DNA of 64,000 bases from Akkermansiaceae bacterium UBA2367 (GTDB taxonomy: Bacteria; Verrucomicrobiota; Verrucomicrobiia; Verrucomicrobiales; DEV007): the NCBI GenBank assembly GCA_002344525.1, contig DDTJ01000028.1:32747-96746 (forward strand), given 5' to 3'. Positions within the stretch are counted from its first letter, which is position 1. Each line of letters begins with the position of its first letter. Made by a program: the position numbers and the translations under genes. Below are positions 25,718 to 38,870 of the stretch, in pieces. Under the pieces are notes generated by a model that saw only the letters and a program-made list of their open reading frames with translations, was not told where the DNA came from and searched no databases.

Positions 25718-25863
25718 GGAATTCGGAAACCTTGGCGAACCTCGCGTCGGCTAGGTCGTCGAGGGCCTTCAGCTTGGTGGCGTGCTTGGCCTTGCTCCCG
25801 GGGATGACGGTGGTGGCGACCTCGAAGGCGATGGCCCCCATGACGATGCCCTGCTCGGGCGTC
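25718..25863 (-). pseudogene. Unrecognised gene fragment cut by the IS3-type element
   Basis: Minus-strand translation reads TPEQGIVMGAIAFEVATTVI, then PGSKAKHATKLKALDDLADARF, in an open frame with normal codon use. It has no start upstream because the IS left end begins at 25864, and beyond about 25718 the frame runs into palindromic repeat DNA. It therefore looks like the middle of a gene destroyed from both sides. I do not recognise the family. Confidence 0.3.
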
Positions 25864-26032
25864 TGTGGAGCGTCCCCCTCAAGGTATGGACAAGCAACAA
25901 GAATGGCGAGCGATTAAGTTCTCGCAGGAGCGCCCGGCGAGAATGGGCCCCGCCCAGGCTCGTCGGAGCCGGGCGCGGTCGTTTCCGGTGCGCCGGCTCC
26001 CGCGTTGAACCCCAACCCGCCTGTCCACCGCG

Positions 26033-26356
26033 ATGAGCAACGAACCCGGCGACATCAAACGGTGGACGGCCCGCCGCAAGGCCGCCGCCGTCATGGACAT
26101 CCTCAAGGGCAAAACCACTGCCTCCGAACTGGCCCGCTCCCACGGCCTGGCGGTGGCCGAGGTCGAGCAATGGTTCGAGGACTTCGTCTCCATGGGGACG
26201 GTGGCCCTGCGTTCCCATCCCCGGGACGCGGAGGCCCGACACAAAGCCGAGAGGAAGGAGCTGCTCGCCAAGATCGGGGAGCTCGCCATGGAGAAGGAGG
26301 TTTGGGCGATCGCCAGGGACATCCTGGGAAAGCCCCTGCCCGACGCGAACTCATGA
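26033..26356 (+). CDS. IS3-family transposase OrfA (DUF1153-like helix-turn-helix)
   Basis: A 107-aa protein with an N-terminal helix-turn-helix (RKAAAVMDILKGKTTASELA, then RSHGLAVAEVEQWFEDF), followed by a charged coiled-coil helix (HKAERKELLAKIGELAMEKE). This is the DNA-binding and multimerising half of an IS3-type transposase. Its TGA overlaps the ATG of orfB (ATGA at 26353-26356). That suggests translational coupling rather than the -1 frameshift used by many IS3 elements. It appears intact. Confidence 0.85.
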   Translation: MSNEPGDIKRWTARRKAAAVMDILKGKTTASELARSHGLAVAEVEQWFEDFVSMGTVALRSHPRDAEARHKAERKELLAKIGELAMEKEVWAIARDILGKPLPDANS

Positions 26357-27204
26357 ACCGGGTTCAGCAACGCCTGCTCGCGTCGGGGAAGACGGTTCCC
26401 GTCAGCCGCCTCTGCCAGTGGCTCGGCCTGCCCCGCTCCACGGCCTACTACCAGCCGGGGGAACGCAAGGCCCGCCCCCTCGACGAGGTTCTCGCCGCGA
26501 GGATCAGGCGCATCCATCGGGAGGAGCCCGCCTGCGGGGTGCGCGGCACGTGGAGCCGTCTGCGTTTCGGTGAGGGCATCCGGGTCAACCGCAAGAAGGT
26601 CCACCTCCTCATGAAGCTCAAAGGCTGGACCCTGCCGAAGCGACGGACCGGCAGCCGGCCCCGGGTGGAGGCATCTTGCCCGGTCGCCCCGTCGCCCAAC
26701 CAGCGCAGGGCGACAGACTTGGCCTTGGTTCACTGCGGCAAGGACGGTTGGTGCGTCTTCGTGCCCGTCATCGACTGCCGCACCCGCGAGATCCTCGGCC
26801 ACGCCCTGGAACCAACGGGCCGGGCCAAAACCGCGGAGCGGGCCTTGGAGGAGGCGCTTCTCAACCGCTTCGGAGCGCTGCGCAACGCCCCGGCGAGCAT
26901 GCTCCTGCGCCACGACAACGGCCTGGTCTTCGGATCGCGCCAGTACCGGGCCGTGGTCAAAGACTACGGGCTCGCCCAGGAATACATCACGCCTACACGC
27001 CCCCGGCAGAACGGTCTTTGCGAGCGCTTCATCAAGACCTTCAAGGGGGAGCTCTGCTGGACGCGGCGCTTCCAGTCCATCGACCACGCCCGCCTCGCCG
27101 TGCGGGCTTGGATCGAGCACCACAACACACGACGGCCCCATCAATCCCTCAACTACCTCACCCCCACCCAATACCACGAAAGACAATGCAAACTGGCAGC
27201 CTGA
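26353..27204 (+). CDS. IS3-family transposase OrfB (integrase core)
   Basis: A 283-aa protein with an HTH_21-like N-terminal part (SRLCQWLGLPRSTAYYQPGE; IRRIHREEPACGVRGTWSRL) and an rve integrase core. The catalytic D-D-E residues fit RRATDLALVHCGKDGWCVFV, LLRHDNGLVFGSRQ and RPRQNGLCERFIKTFKGE. It ends with the usual HHNTRRPHQSLNYLTPTQY block. It appears complete and probably active. Codon use matches the neighbours, so the IS is not compositionally foreign. It overlaps orfA by 4 bp. Confidence 0.9.
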   Translation: MNRVQQRLLASGKTVPVSRLCQWLGLPRSTAYYQPGERKARPLDEVLAARIRRIHREEPACGVRGTWSRLRFGEGIRVNRKKVHLLMKLKGWTLPKRRTGSRPRVEASCPVAPSPNQRRATDLALVHCGKDGWCVFVPVIDCRTREILGHALEPTGRAKTAERALEEALLNRFGALRNAPASMLLRHDNGLVFGSRQYRAVVKDYGLAQEYITPTRPRQNGLCERFIKTFKGELCWTRRFQSIDHARLAVRAWIEHHNTRRPHQSLNYLTPTQYHERQCKLAA

Positions 27205-27421
27205 ATAAGATCAAAGGTTGTCCAAATCACAGGGGAGCACTACACTTGTTCCTCAAAAGACGCAGGAAGGCCCCTCAATTCCATCCACGCGCCGCGTCGG
27301 AGCTCAAGGGTAGCCCCGAGCGGGCCGCTCGGCCCCACCCTTGCCTCGCGGCAAGCCTTTCTTTCGCAGACCTCTCCCCTACGGATGGGAAACTACCGGA
27401 CAGGCCACCCCTCGAAAGTCT

Positions 27422-27448
27422 CCCCGGCAGCGCCGGGGCTTTCCCTGT
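27422..27448 (+). terminator. GC-rich stem in the gap upstream of the PSD1 gene
   Basis: CCCCGGC (27422-27428), a 3-nt loop and GCCGGGG (27432-27438) are followed by CTTTCCCTGTT. It resembles a weak plus-strand terminator. The 285-bp gap 27245-27529 otherwise shows only a second GC-rich dyad (CGGGCCGCTCGG) and no gene. It may be left over from a gene lost when the IS inserted. Confidence 0.4.
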
Positions 27449-27529
27449 TGGAGAATGATGAGACCGCTCGGGGAGGACGCAGACACGGCCCTTGGGAGGA
27501 ACGGCGTTTTCCGCTACCGTTCCCCACGG

Positions 27530-30022
27530 ATGTCCCGACTCCACGCCATCGCCTCCGCCTCCGCTGCGGTCGCCCTTCTCCCCACCCTCCTCGCGGCGCA
27601 GGAGGCGAAGCTCGATTTCAACCGCGACATCCGGCCCATCCTCTCCGACAAGTGCTTCCACTGCCACGGTCCCGACGACAAGACCCTCGAAGGCGACCTG
27701 CGCCTCGACCAGCGCGACTCGGCCGTGAAGGCGGAGGCCATCGTCCCCGGAAAACCGGAACTCAGCGAAGCCCTCGCCCGCGTCCTCAGCGACGACCCCG
27801 ACGAGGTCATGCCCCCGGTGAAATCGAAGAAGACCGTCACCGCCGCCGAAGCCGAGAAGCTGCGCCGTTGGATCGCCGAAGGTGCCGAATACCAAGGCCA
27901 CTGGGCCTTCGAACCGGTCGCCGCACCGGAGCCGCCCGTGGTGAAAGACGGGACCATCGCCAAAAACCCCATCGACCGCTTTGTCCTCGCCGAACTCGAA
28001 GCCCGCAGCCTCGTTCCTTCGCCCGAGGCCGATCCCGCGACCCTCATCCGGCGGATGCACCTCGACCTGACCGGGTTGCTCCCCGCACCCGACCGGGTCG
28101 AGCGCTTCCTGACCGAACATCAAAAAGATCCCGACACCGCCGTCGCCGCGCTCGCCGACGAACTCCTCGCCTCGCCCCACTACGGAGAGCGCTGGGGCCG
28201 CCACTGGCTCGACCAAGCCCGCTACGCCGACTCCAGCGGCTACAGCATCGACGCGGACCGCTCTCAGTGGCCCTACCGTGACTGGGTCCTCCGCGCCATC
28301 AACGAGGACCTGCCTTTCGACCGCTTCACCATCGAGCAGATCGCCGGAGACCTCCTCCCGGACGCGACCAAGGCCCAGCTCGTCGCCTCCGGCTTCCATC
28401 GCAACACCCTCATCAATCAGGAAGGCGGCACCGACGCCGAGCAGTTCCGCAACGAGGAGGTCGTGGATCGCGTCAACACCACCGGGGCCGTCTGGCTCGG
28501 GCTGACCCTCGGCTGCGCCCAGTGCCACACCCACAAATACGACCCCGTCAGCCATCGCGAGTATTTCGAGCTCTTCGCCTTCTTCAACCACGGCACCGAC
28601 GTGAACAACACCGGAGCCACCGTCGAGGTCTTCGAGGGCGAACTCCTCCTCGACGAACCCGATCCCGCGAAACGGCAGGCGGTCGAGGAGGCGAAAAAGA
28701 CCTTCACCGCCACCGTCGCCTCCACCGCGAAACGCCAGACCGCGTGGGAACAGGCCGAACTCGACAACACCCACCCCGAGACGACGGAAACCCCGCTCCT
28801 CGCCGCCCTCCGCACCGATCCCGCCAAACGCAACGCCGCTCAGAAGCAGCTCCTCTCCGCCGAGTTCGCCAAGGTGGACGAGGAGAAAAAGGCCGCCGAG
28901 AAAGCCATCCGCGCCCTCGGCCTCGGCCTGCCCGTGGCGACCATGGTCATGCGCGACCTGCCCGAGCCGCGCGAGACCTACATCCACCTGCGCGGCAGCT
29001 TCCTCGACCACGACCGCGAGGCCGGACCCCTGCGCCCCGGCGTGCCTGCGGTGCTGCCGCCCCTGCCCGGCGACGCAGGGCAGAAGGCCCGGCCCGACCG
29101 CCTCGACCTCGCCCATTGGCTCGTCCGCCCCGACCATCCCCTCGTCCCGCGCGTCACCGTCAACCGCGTCTGGATGCGCTACTTCGGCAAGGGCCTCGTC
29201 GAGACCGAGAACGACTTCGGCACCCAAGGGGCTTACCCCACCCATCCCGCCCTGCTCGACTGGCTCGCCCGCGACTTCGTCGAAAACGGCTGGTCGATGA
29301 AACGGCTCCACAAGCTCATTGTCACCACCGCGACCTATCGCCAGTCCTCGCACGCGCGACCCGACCTCGCCGAGACCGATCCGCTCAACCAGCTCCTCGC
29401 CCGGCAGAACCGCCTCCGCGTCGAGGGCGAACTCGTGCGCGACGCCGCCCTCTCCGCGAGCGGGTTGCTCCATCCGAAGATCGGCGGACCCGGCGTGCGC
29501 CCGCCCCAGCCCGAGGGCGTCTTCGCCTTCACCCAGACGAAGAAGAGCTGGACCGCCGCGACCGGGCCCAACCGCTATCGGCGCGGACTCTACATCCACT
29601 TCTACCGCAGCGCCCCCTACCCGCTGCTGACCACCTTCGACTCGCCCGACTTCCAGAGCGTCTGCACCGCGCGGGTTCGGTCGAACACGCCGCTCCAGTC
29701 GCTGACCCTCGCGAATGACGAAGCCCTCTACGAACTGGCTCAAGGCCTCGGCGCACGATTGCTCCGCGAGGCCGCCAATGACGGCGAACGGCTCGAACGC
29801 GCCTTCCTGCTTTGCTACTCGCGCCCGCCCTCCGAGGCCGAGCGCAACGCCGTCGCCTCCTTCCGCGAGACGCAGCTGGCGTCCTTCCGCAACGATCCCG
29901 CCGCCGCCGAGGCCGCCGCGCCGAAGGATCGACCGGCAAACGTCGATCCCGCCATCGCAGCGGCTTGGACCACCGTGGCGAGGGCGCTGATGAATACGGA
30001 CGAGTTTATTACGAGGGAATGA
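27530..30022 (+). CDS. PSD1 and planctomycete cytochrome c domain protein (DUF1549/DUF1553)
   Basis: An 830-aa exported protein. The signal peptide (about residues 1-23, ending LLAAQE) is followed by a PSCyt1 haem-binding segment with CFHCHG (Cys42, Cys45, His46), then DUF1549 (about residues 130-340; GQYAD-like GRHWLDQARYADSSGYSIDA) and DUF1553/PSD1 (about residues 540-800; VTVNRVWMRYFGKGLVETEN). The architecture is restricted mainly to planctomycetes and verrucomicrobia, where it is encoded with a DUF1501 protein. Function is unproven; periplasmic electron transfer linked to polysaccharide breakdown is often suggested. The start at 27530 gives the signal peptide directly; an upstream in-frame start gives none. 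Confidence 0.93.
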   Translation: MSRLHAIASASAAVALLPTLLAAQEAKLDFNRDIRPILSDKCFHCHGPDDKTLEGDLRLDQRDSAVKAEAIVPGKPELSEALARVLSDDPDEVMPPVKSKKTVTAAEAEKLRRWIAEGAEYQGHWAFEPVAAPEPPVVKDGTIAKNPIDRFVLAELEARSLVPSPEADPATLIRRMHLDLTGLLPAPDRVERFLTEHQKDPDTAVAALADELLASPHYGERWGRHWLDQARYADSSGYSIDADRSQWPYRDWVLRAINEDLPFDRFTIEQIAGDLLPDATKAQLVASGFHRNTLINQEGGTDAEQFRNEEVVDRVNTTGAVWLGLTLGCAQCHTHKYDPVSHREYFELFAFFNHGTDVNNTGATVEVFEGELLLDEPDPAKRQAVEEAKKTFTATVASTAKRQTAWEQAELDNTHPETTETPLLAALRTDPAKRNAAQKQLLSAEFAKVDEEKKAAEKAIRALGLGLPVATMVMRDLPEPRETYIHLRGSFLDHDREAGPLRPGVPAVLPPLPGDAGQKARPDRLDLAHWLVRPDHPLVPRVTVNRVWMRYFGKGLVETENDFGTQGAYPTHPALLDWLARDFVENGWSMKRLHKLIVTTATYRQSSHARPDLAETDPLNQLLARQNRLRVEGELVRDAALSASGLLHPKIGGPGVRPPQPEGVFAFTQTKKSWTAATGPNRYRRGLYIHFYRSAPYPLLTTFDSPDFQSVCTARVRSNTPLQSLTLANDEALYELAQGLGARLLREAANDGERLERAFLLCYSRPPSEAERNAVASFRETQLASFRNDPAAAEAAAPKDRPANVDPAIAAAWTTVARALMNTDEFITRE

Positions 30023-30063
30023 GTGGCCGATTGAAACAGCAACTTTTGATGAGCCGCTTCTTC

Positions 30064-30132
30064 ATTTGCGGCCATTCGCGTCCTATTCGCGCCAATTCGC
30101 GTTCCTCTTTTTCAACGCGAATGGCCACAAAT
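30064..30132. repeat. Dispersed palindrome family A, copy 1
   Basis: ATTTGCGGCCATTCGCGT (30064-30081) pairs with ACGCGAATGGCCACAAAT (30115-30132), one G-U pair, around a loop with TTCGCG repeats. Related copies occur at 31736-31786 and 38714-38784. All lie in intergenic gaps, here the 181-bp gap between the PSD1 and DUF1501 genes. It contains no ORF. Confidence 0.6.
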
Positions 30133-30203
30133 GGCCGCGAATTTGCGCAAATCGGATTCTCCGAAGGCATGCGGCCTCCATGGCTCCCTGACGTTCACTC
30201 TCG

Positions 30204-31643
<1,440 letters not shown>

Positions 31644-31735
31644 GAGTCCAGTTTGAAGGCTGCTCCGGTCGAAGTTTTCGCGAGACGTTCGCAATTACTC
31701 CTTTTGCTGGGATGGATTCGCGAAAATTCGCGGCC

Positions 31736-31786
31736 ATTTGCGGCCATTCGCGTTGAAAAAGAGAAGGGACGCGAATCGCCACGAAT
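31736..31786. repeat. Dispersed palindrome family A, copy 2
   Basis: ATTTGCGGCCATTCGCGT (31736-31753) is identical to the left arm of copy 1. The right arm ACGCGAATCGCCACGAAT (31769-31786) has diverged at a few bases but can still pair. Upstream ATTCGCG motifs add further short symmetry. It fills most of the 227-bp gap before the beta-helix gene. Confidence 0.6.
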
Positions 31787-31870
31787 GACGGAGTTTTCGC
31801 TGCGCCCTCCGCCATCGCGCCTCCCCCAGCCTTTGACAAACCCCTCTCCCATCCGGCATTAAAGAGAGTC

Positions 31871-33094
31871 ATGTCCCCCATCCAACCCTCTTTGCTCCTC
31901 GGCCTCGGTCTCGCCTTGTCCCTCCACGCGCAGGAACCAGCCGCTCCGCTCCCGTCGCCCGTTGAACTGAACGCCGCCGACTTCCCCTCGCTCCAAGCCG
32001 CGTTCGACGCCCTGCCGGAATCGGGAGGTCTCCTGCGTCTGCCGCCGGGAACGGTCGAACTCCGCGAGCCGCTCGTGCTTTCCACGCCCGAGACGCGGAT
32101 CGAGGGCAGCGGCGCTTCGACCCATCTCAAAAACCTGAACGAGGAGGGCCAACCCGCCTTCGTCATCCGCCCCAAGGCCCTCGACCAGAATCCCAAGGCC
32201 CGTCTCTGGCGCGTCCAGCTTGGGAACTTCCGCCTCTCCGGCAATCCGAAGAGCGGCGACGGCGTCCTTGCCGAGAACATCGACGAAATCTTCATCCACG
32301 GCCTCTCCGTCGACCGCCACGGCGGCCACGGCATCGCCTTGATCAACTGCTACGAAGACCCTCGGGTCTCCGACTCCATCCTCACCTACAACAAGAAGGC
32401 CGGACTCTTCATCGACGCGGGACACGACATCGTCGTCAGCGCGAACCACTTCGAAGAGAACCAGGACGCCGTCGTCTGCGTCGATGCCTACAACCTCTGC
32501 ATGACCGGCAACAACCTCGACGACCACCTCGGCCACGGCGTCGTCATCGAGAACACCTACGGCTCCGTCGTCTCGGGCAATATGATCGAGGAATGCAACG
32601 GCATCGGCATCATCCTCGACCGCGACTGCTACGGCATCACCCTCTCGGCCAACGTCATCGCCCACGACATGGGCGGCGGCATCGACCTGCGCGACGCCCA
32701 CGGCATCACCGTCTCGGCGAACACCTTCACCCTCGTGCATCATTTCGGCGTCCGCGTCTCGGAGCATAGCGGCCGCATCGCGATCTCGGCGAACAACTTC
32801 TGCAACAGCCACATCGGCGAGGGCAAGGAGAAGCGTCTCCTCGAACACGAGAATCCCGTGCAACTCGACATCGGCCACGGCGTCGTCCTCGAAAGCACGA
32901 GGAGCGTCGTCATCTCCGGCAACCAGTTCTCCGGCCTCGACGGCCCGGCCGTCCGCGCGACGGGCACCTGCGAGAAGATCCTCATCAACGGAAACATTGT
33001 CACCGACATCGACCGACGCGCCAAGGACCCGAAAGGCCCCTTCGACCTCTCCCCTGAAACCAAGGCGACTCTCTCCAACAACCTCACGGACTGA
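31871..33094 (+). CDS. Secreted right-handed parallel beta-helix protein
   Basis: A 407-aa protein with a signal peptide (about residues 1-19, LALSLHAQE) followed by a pectate-lyase-like parallel beta-helix. The N-terminal motif NAADFPSLQAAFDALPESGG is the usual beta-helix start. Then come about ten turns with recurring VSANxF, VISGNQF and VVSGNMIEECNG units typical of Beta_helix/NosD repeats. Family members bind, cleave or epimerise polysaccharides. No catalytic triad can be picked out by eye. Its place between DUF1501 and Gfo/Idh/MocA genes fits a carbohydrate-catabolic cluster. Confidence 0.85.
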   Translation: MSPIQPSLLLGLGLALSLHAQEPAAPLPSPVELNAADFPSLQAAFDALPESGGLLRLPPGTVELREPLVLSTPETRIEGSGASTHLKNLNEEGQPAFVIRPKALDQNPKARLWRVQLGNFRLSGNPKSGDGVLAENIDEIFIHGLSVDRHGGHGIALINCYEDPRVSDSILTYNKKAGLFIDAGHDIVVSANHFEENQDAVVCVDAYNLCMTGNNLDDHLGHGVVIENTYGSVVSGNMIEECNGIGIILDRDCYGITLSANVIAHDMGGGIDLRDAHGITVSANTFTLVHHFGVRVSEHSGRIAISANNFCNSHIGEGKEKRLLEHENPVQLDIGHGVVLESTRSVVISGNQFSGLDGPAVRATGTCEKILINGNIVTDIDRRAKDPKGPFDLSPETKATLSNNLTD

Positions 33095-33130
33095 CAGAAC
33101 TTCAAACTTGAAACCTGAAACGTTGAACTC

Positions 33131-34483
33131 ATGAATCCTTCCCGCCGTCGCTTCCTCAAAACCGCCTCCGCCCTCGCCGCCCCTTGGATCGGCTGGAAAA
33201 CGACCGCCTCGGGCGCTCCGAGCGGAAACCTGCGCTTCGCCAACTTCGGAGCTGCCGGTCGCGCCTGGGGAGACCTGACCGAAATGCTGCAAGCGCCGAA
33301 CACCACGCTCGTCGCCGTCGCCGAGGTGGATCTGGCCCGCTGCGACAAATTGAATGAGGCCCATCCCGGCACGGAGGTCTTCCAGGACTGGCGCGAGCTT
33401 CTCGACAAGAGGCACAAGGAGATCGACGCCGTCGTCATCGGCACGCCCGACCACATGCACGCGCCCATCGCGATGGCGGCGATGCAACTCGGCAAGCACG
33501 TCTACTGCGAGAAGCCGCTCACCCGCACCCTGCACGAGTCGCGCCGCCTCCGTGCGTTCGCGGCGGAGAAGGGGCTGATGACGCAGATGGGCATCCAAGT
33601 CGCCTCGGGTTCGGGCAACCAGACCGCGGTGAGGCTCCTCCAATCGGGCATCGTCGGCAAGGTGAAGGAGGTCCACAGCTCCTGCCCGAAATCCTGGGGC
33701 GCGATGACCCCGCTGCTCGACAGCGACGAAGCGCCGCCAGAGACGCTCAACTGGGACCAGTGGATCGGCGTCGGAAAAATGCGGAAATTCATCCCGCGCG
33801 AATTCCACCCCAGCAACTGGCGCAAGCGCATCGGCTACGGCACCGGTACCCTCGGCGACATGGGCTGCCACATCTATCACACCTGGTTCATGGGACTCGG
33901 GATGCCGACGACGCTCTCGGTCACCTCGCACGGTCCCGCCCCCGTCGATGGCGACAGTTGGCCTCTCGACGGCAAGGTACATCACCGCATGAAGGGCAAC
34001 GCGCTCACGGACGGCGATTTCGACTTCACTTGGTATGACGGAGAACAGCGCGTTCCGGCCGAGGTGCTGGCCCTGCTCGGTCCCGAGGAGAAAAATGCCG
34101 AGGGCAAGATCGTCGAGAAAGCGCCCTCCACCGGGACCCTCGTCGTCGGCACCTCCGGCGTGCTCGTCATCCCCCACGGTGGACTGCCGACGGTCTATCG
34201 CGACGGGAAGAAATCGGACGAAGTCATCGAAGCGGTCGAGGCGGGGCACCACCACAAGAACTTCGCCGACGCGATCCGGGGCGACATTCCCGGGAAACCG
34301 CTCACGAATTTCGACTACTCGGGTCCGATGACCGAAGCCGTGCTCCTCGGCACGGTCGCGATGCGTCTGCCCGGCGAAACCCTGAAATGGGACGAAGCCG
34401 CAGGGAAATTCGTCGGCTCCGACGCGGCCAACGCGATGATCCACGAGACCTACCGCGAAGGCTGGGAGGTGGCTGGGATTTGA
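33131..34483 (+). CDS. Gfo/Idh/MocA-family oxidoreductase with Tat signal
   Basis: A 450-aa NAD(P)-dependent sugar or cyclitol dehydrogenase. The N-terminus NPSRRRFLKTASALAAPWIG is a twin-arginine signal. The Rossmann part reads LRFANFGAAGRAWGDL, VVIGTPDHMHAPIAMAAMQL and the family lysine in KHVYCEKPLTRTLHESR. The C-terminal domain has the GTGTLGDMGCHIYHTWF substrate-site block with Asp and His. Export of such enzymes to the periplasm is characteristic of PVC bacteria. It starts 36 bp after the beta-helix gene, so the two are probably co-transcribed. The substrate is unknown. Confidence 0.93.
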   Translation: MNPSRRRFLKTASALAAPWIGWKTTASGAPSGNLRFANFGAAGRAWGDLTEMLQAPNTTLVAVAEVDLARCDKLNEAHPGTEVFQDWRELLDKRHKEIDAVVIGTPDHMHAPIAMAAMQLGKHVYCEKPLTRTLHESRRLRAFAAEKGLMTQMGIQVASGSGNQTAVRLLQSGIVGKVKEVHSSCPKSWGAMTPLLDSDEAPPETLNWDQWIGVGKMRKFIPREFHPSNWRKRIGYGTGTLGDMGCHIYHTWFMGLGMPTTLSVTSHGPAPVDGDSWPLDGKVHHRMKGNALTDGDFDFTWYDGEQRVPAEVLALLGPEEKNAEGKIVEKAPSTGTLVVGTSGVLVIPHGGLPTVYRDGKKSDEVIEAVEAGHHHKNFADAIRGDIPGKPLTNFDYSGPMTEAVLLGTVAMRLPGETLKWDEAAGKFVGSDAANAMIHETYREGWEVAGI

Positions 34484-34499
34484 CGGGGCCGGAGCGGAC

Positions 34500-35318
34500 T
34501 CACAACGCCCTCCCCATAAACTCCCACAAAGCGGTCTGCACGTCGCGGAAGCCTCGTCCTTGCGGGACGAGATAGAGCGGCGAAAGCACCAGCTTCCCCG
34601 AACGGAAATCGCTCGGCACTGGCACGGGATCGAGTCCGACAGCCCGCGCCTCGGCCAGTGCGCGGGCGAGATGCGAGGCCGAGGTGCAGAGACCGAGTCG
34701 CTTCCACTCGGGATGCGTTTCGACGAGCTTCGCGACAGCGGCAAGCTCCTCTCGGGTGTTGCGCGGCTCGGGAATCTCGACGATGGCCGCAGCGGGAATG
34801 CCGAGTCCTTGCCATAGCTCGGCTGTCTCGCGCGAGAGGAGGCGGTCTTCCCCAGCCTCGGTGACGCTGCGCCCCGTGGTCACGAGCGTGCCAACGAGCC
34901 CTTCATGATGGAGGATCGCAGGGCGAGTGATGCGGTCGCCATGCAGCCCGAGCGCTGGCCGCCCGCCGGGGGAAAGGCCTGTGCCTCCACCGAGGAGGAC
35001 GAGGGCGTCGAGACGCTCTGTCGGTTGTTCGTGAGGATAGTAAGGCGCTTCCAGAATCCGCAGCAAAGCCACCCCCATGTAGGGGCTGCCGGCGAGGGTG
35101 TAGAGCAACCAGAAACCGAAGGCCGCCAATCGCGCCCAGCGGCCAAGACCCGGCCAAACCATCACGGCCCCCGCCGCGAGCCAGAGTAGTCCGGCGGGCA
35201 GAATGAGATGGGCGACGACTTTCTTCGCGATGAGCAGGTTCCCGCTCAAGCCAACGAGGGCAACGGACAGGAGCGCTACGAAGATCGCGGGACGGAGGCG
35301 GACGAGGAGGGATTTCAT
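34500..35318 (-). CDS. YdcF/SanA/ElyC-family membrane protein (DUF218)
   Basis: A 272-aa protein with three or four N-terminal membrane helices (about residues 8-90) and a C-terminal DUF218 domain (LDALVLLGGGTGLSPGGRPA, RPAILHHEGLVGTLVTTGRS, IVEIPEPRNTREELAAVAKL, LGLCTSASHLARALAEAR). ElyC and SanA act in cell-envelope integrity; YdcF binds S-adenosylmethionine; the reaction is unknown. It is convergent with the Gfo/Idh/MocA gene (16-bp gap) and 184 bp downstream of clpB. A long palindrome separates it from clpB. Confidence 0.85.
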   Translation of the reverse strand: MKSLLVRLRPAIFVALLSVALVGLSGNLLIAKKVVAHLILPAGLLWLAAGAVMVWPGLGRWARLAAFGFWLLYTLAGSPYMGVALLRILEAPYYPHEQPTERLDALVLLGGGTGLSPGGRPALGLHGDRITRPAILHHEGLVGTLVTTGRSVTEAGEDRLLSRETAELWQGLGIPAAAIVEIPEPRNTREELAAVAKLVETHPEWKRLGLCTSASHLARALAEARAVGLDPVPVPSDFRSGKLVLSPLYLVPQGRGFRDVQTALWEFMGRAL

Positions 35319-35415
35319 CGGATCGAGAGACGAAACGCTGGAATCTACACAAATCTATCGTGCATTTCATCGGAGCCTAGATTGGAACGCTTCCCCCCTG
35401 ACCACGCGACAGCGC

Positions 35416-35476
35416 CTGTAGCCGGCCCCACTGAGGCCGGATGACGCTCGACCGAGGCCACTGGCCTCGGCTACAG
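35416..35476. repeat. Palindromic repeat downstream of clpB
   Basis: CTGTAGCCGGCCCCACTGAG (from 35416) and the complement of CCGAGGCCACTGGCCTCGGC, then TACAG (to 35476), form a long imperfect stem; the outer nine bases match exactly (CTGTAGCCG/CGGCTACAG). It lies 27 bp after the clpB stop codon and may end or protect its mRNA. The sequence style matches dispersed intergenic repeats elsewhere in the window. Confidence 0.5.
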
Positions 35477-35502
35477 ATCCTCCGAGGAGGCGCCAGCGCG
35501 GA

Positions 35503-38082
<2,580 letters not shown>

Positions 38083-38213
38083 AGGCAAGTTCCGTGGAGG
38101 AAAATGGGGGCTTTTCAGTGATCTCGGCAAGATCAGATAATCATTGCATGTTTTTGTTCAAAAAATATTTTGCCTTCTTGCGCCCCCGCGCCGCCCGCGC
38201 GATCCTCGGTTCC

Positions 38214-38630
38214 ATGGACTGCACTCAAAGCGACACCGAAGAACTCATCCGCCTCTACTACGAAGCCTTCAACGCGGGAGGCCGCGCCGCGATGCTGCGG
38301 CTCCTCGACCGGGACGTGGTCCACGACATCAACCAGGGCGCGAGCGTCGGAGGCGTCGAGGCCTTCGAGAGCTTCCTCGGGCACATGGATCGCTGCTATG
38401 CGGAGCAGGTCGAGGATCTCGTGGTGATGGTGGACGTGAGCGGCACCCGTGCCGCCGCCGAGTTCTTCATCCGGGGGGAATACCTCGCCACCGACGAGGG
38501 GCTGCCCGAGGCCACCGGGCAAACCTACCACCTCCGTGTCGGGGCCTTTTTCGAAATCGCCGGAGGCCGCATCCGTCGGGTCACGAACTACTACAACCTG
38601 CCGGATTGGATCCGTCAGGTCGGGGGGTGA
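38214..38630 (+). CDS. SnoaL-like / ketosteroid isomerase-related protein
   Basis: A 138-aa NTF2-fold protein: RLYYEAFNAGGRAAMLRLLD, DVVHDINQGASVGGVEAF, FFIRGEYLATDEGLPEATGQ and FFEIAGGRIRRVTNYYNLPD match the ketosteroid isomerase-related family (TIGR02096-like). Its usual neighbours are carnitine or lipid genes, but none is present here. Enzymatic role is unknown. The start at 38214 gives the family N-terminus; an upstream in-frame ATG at 38094 would add 40 non-homologous residues. It is divergent from clpB. Confidence 0.85.
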   Translation: MDCTQSDTEELIRLYYEAFNAGGRAAMLRLLDRDVVHDINQGASVGGVEAFESFLGHMDRCYAEQVEDLVVMVDVSGTRAAAEFFIRGEYLATDEGLPEATGQTYHLRVGAFFEIAGGRIRRVTNYYNLPDWIRQVGG

Positions 38631-38713
38631 GGGCGGATGGGCATCTGTAGGGCGACCGCTCCGGTTTCGGAAGATTGGCATCTTCCGCCACGTTCGACCG
38701 ATACCGCTTTTTC

Positions 38714-38784
38714 ATTTGCGGCGATTCGCGTCCCATTCGCGGTCATTTGCGTTCCCATTCTTTTTGACGCGAATGGCCGAAAAT
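38714..38784. repeat. Dispersed palindrome family A, copy 3
   Basis: ATTTGCGGCGATTCGCGT (38714-38731) and ACGCGAATGGCCGAAAAT (38767-38784) are the diverged arms of the same element as at 30064 and 31736, again with a central ATTCGCG run. It occupies most of the 240-bp gap 38631-38870, which has no gene I can support. Confidence 0.55.
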
Positions 38785-38870
38785 CTCCGCGAATTTCCAC
38801 GAATCCAGACTGGCGGAAGGATGAAACGCTCGTGGTCAATCCCCGTGCCGTTATCCATCCCCAGAAGCTG

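Larger units (their letters stand above)
25864..27244 (+). mobile_element. IS3-family insertion sequence
   Basis: About 1.38 kb with two overlapping ORFs, orfA and orfB. The ends are imperfect inverted repeats: left TGTGGAGCGTCCCCCTCAAG (25864 onward) and right, read inward on the minus strand, TGTAGTGCTCCCCTGTGATT (from 27244). Both are followed by TATGGACAA or TTGGACAA. They begin with TG as in the IS3 family. I could not find a 3-4-bp direct target repeat (GTC left, CTT right), so one flank may have been rearranged. Confidence 0.75.

Noticed and set aside
25605..25841. 78-codon minus-strand ORF as a complete gene
   Set aside because: Its C-terminal part runs through the 22-bp inverted repeats and its N-terminal side is cut by the IS end, so only the central piece was kept as a gene fragment.
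25855..27252. Target-site duplication of the IS3-type element
   Set aside because: The bases next to the two inverted repeats (GTC on the left, CTT on the right) do not match; no 3-5-bp direct repeat was found.
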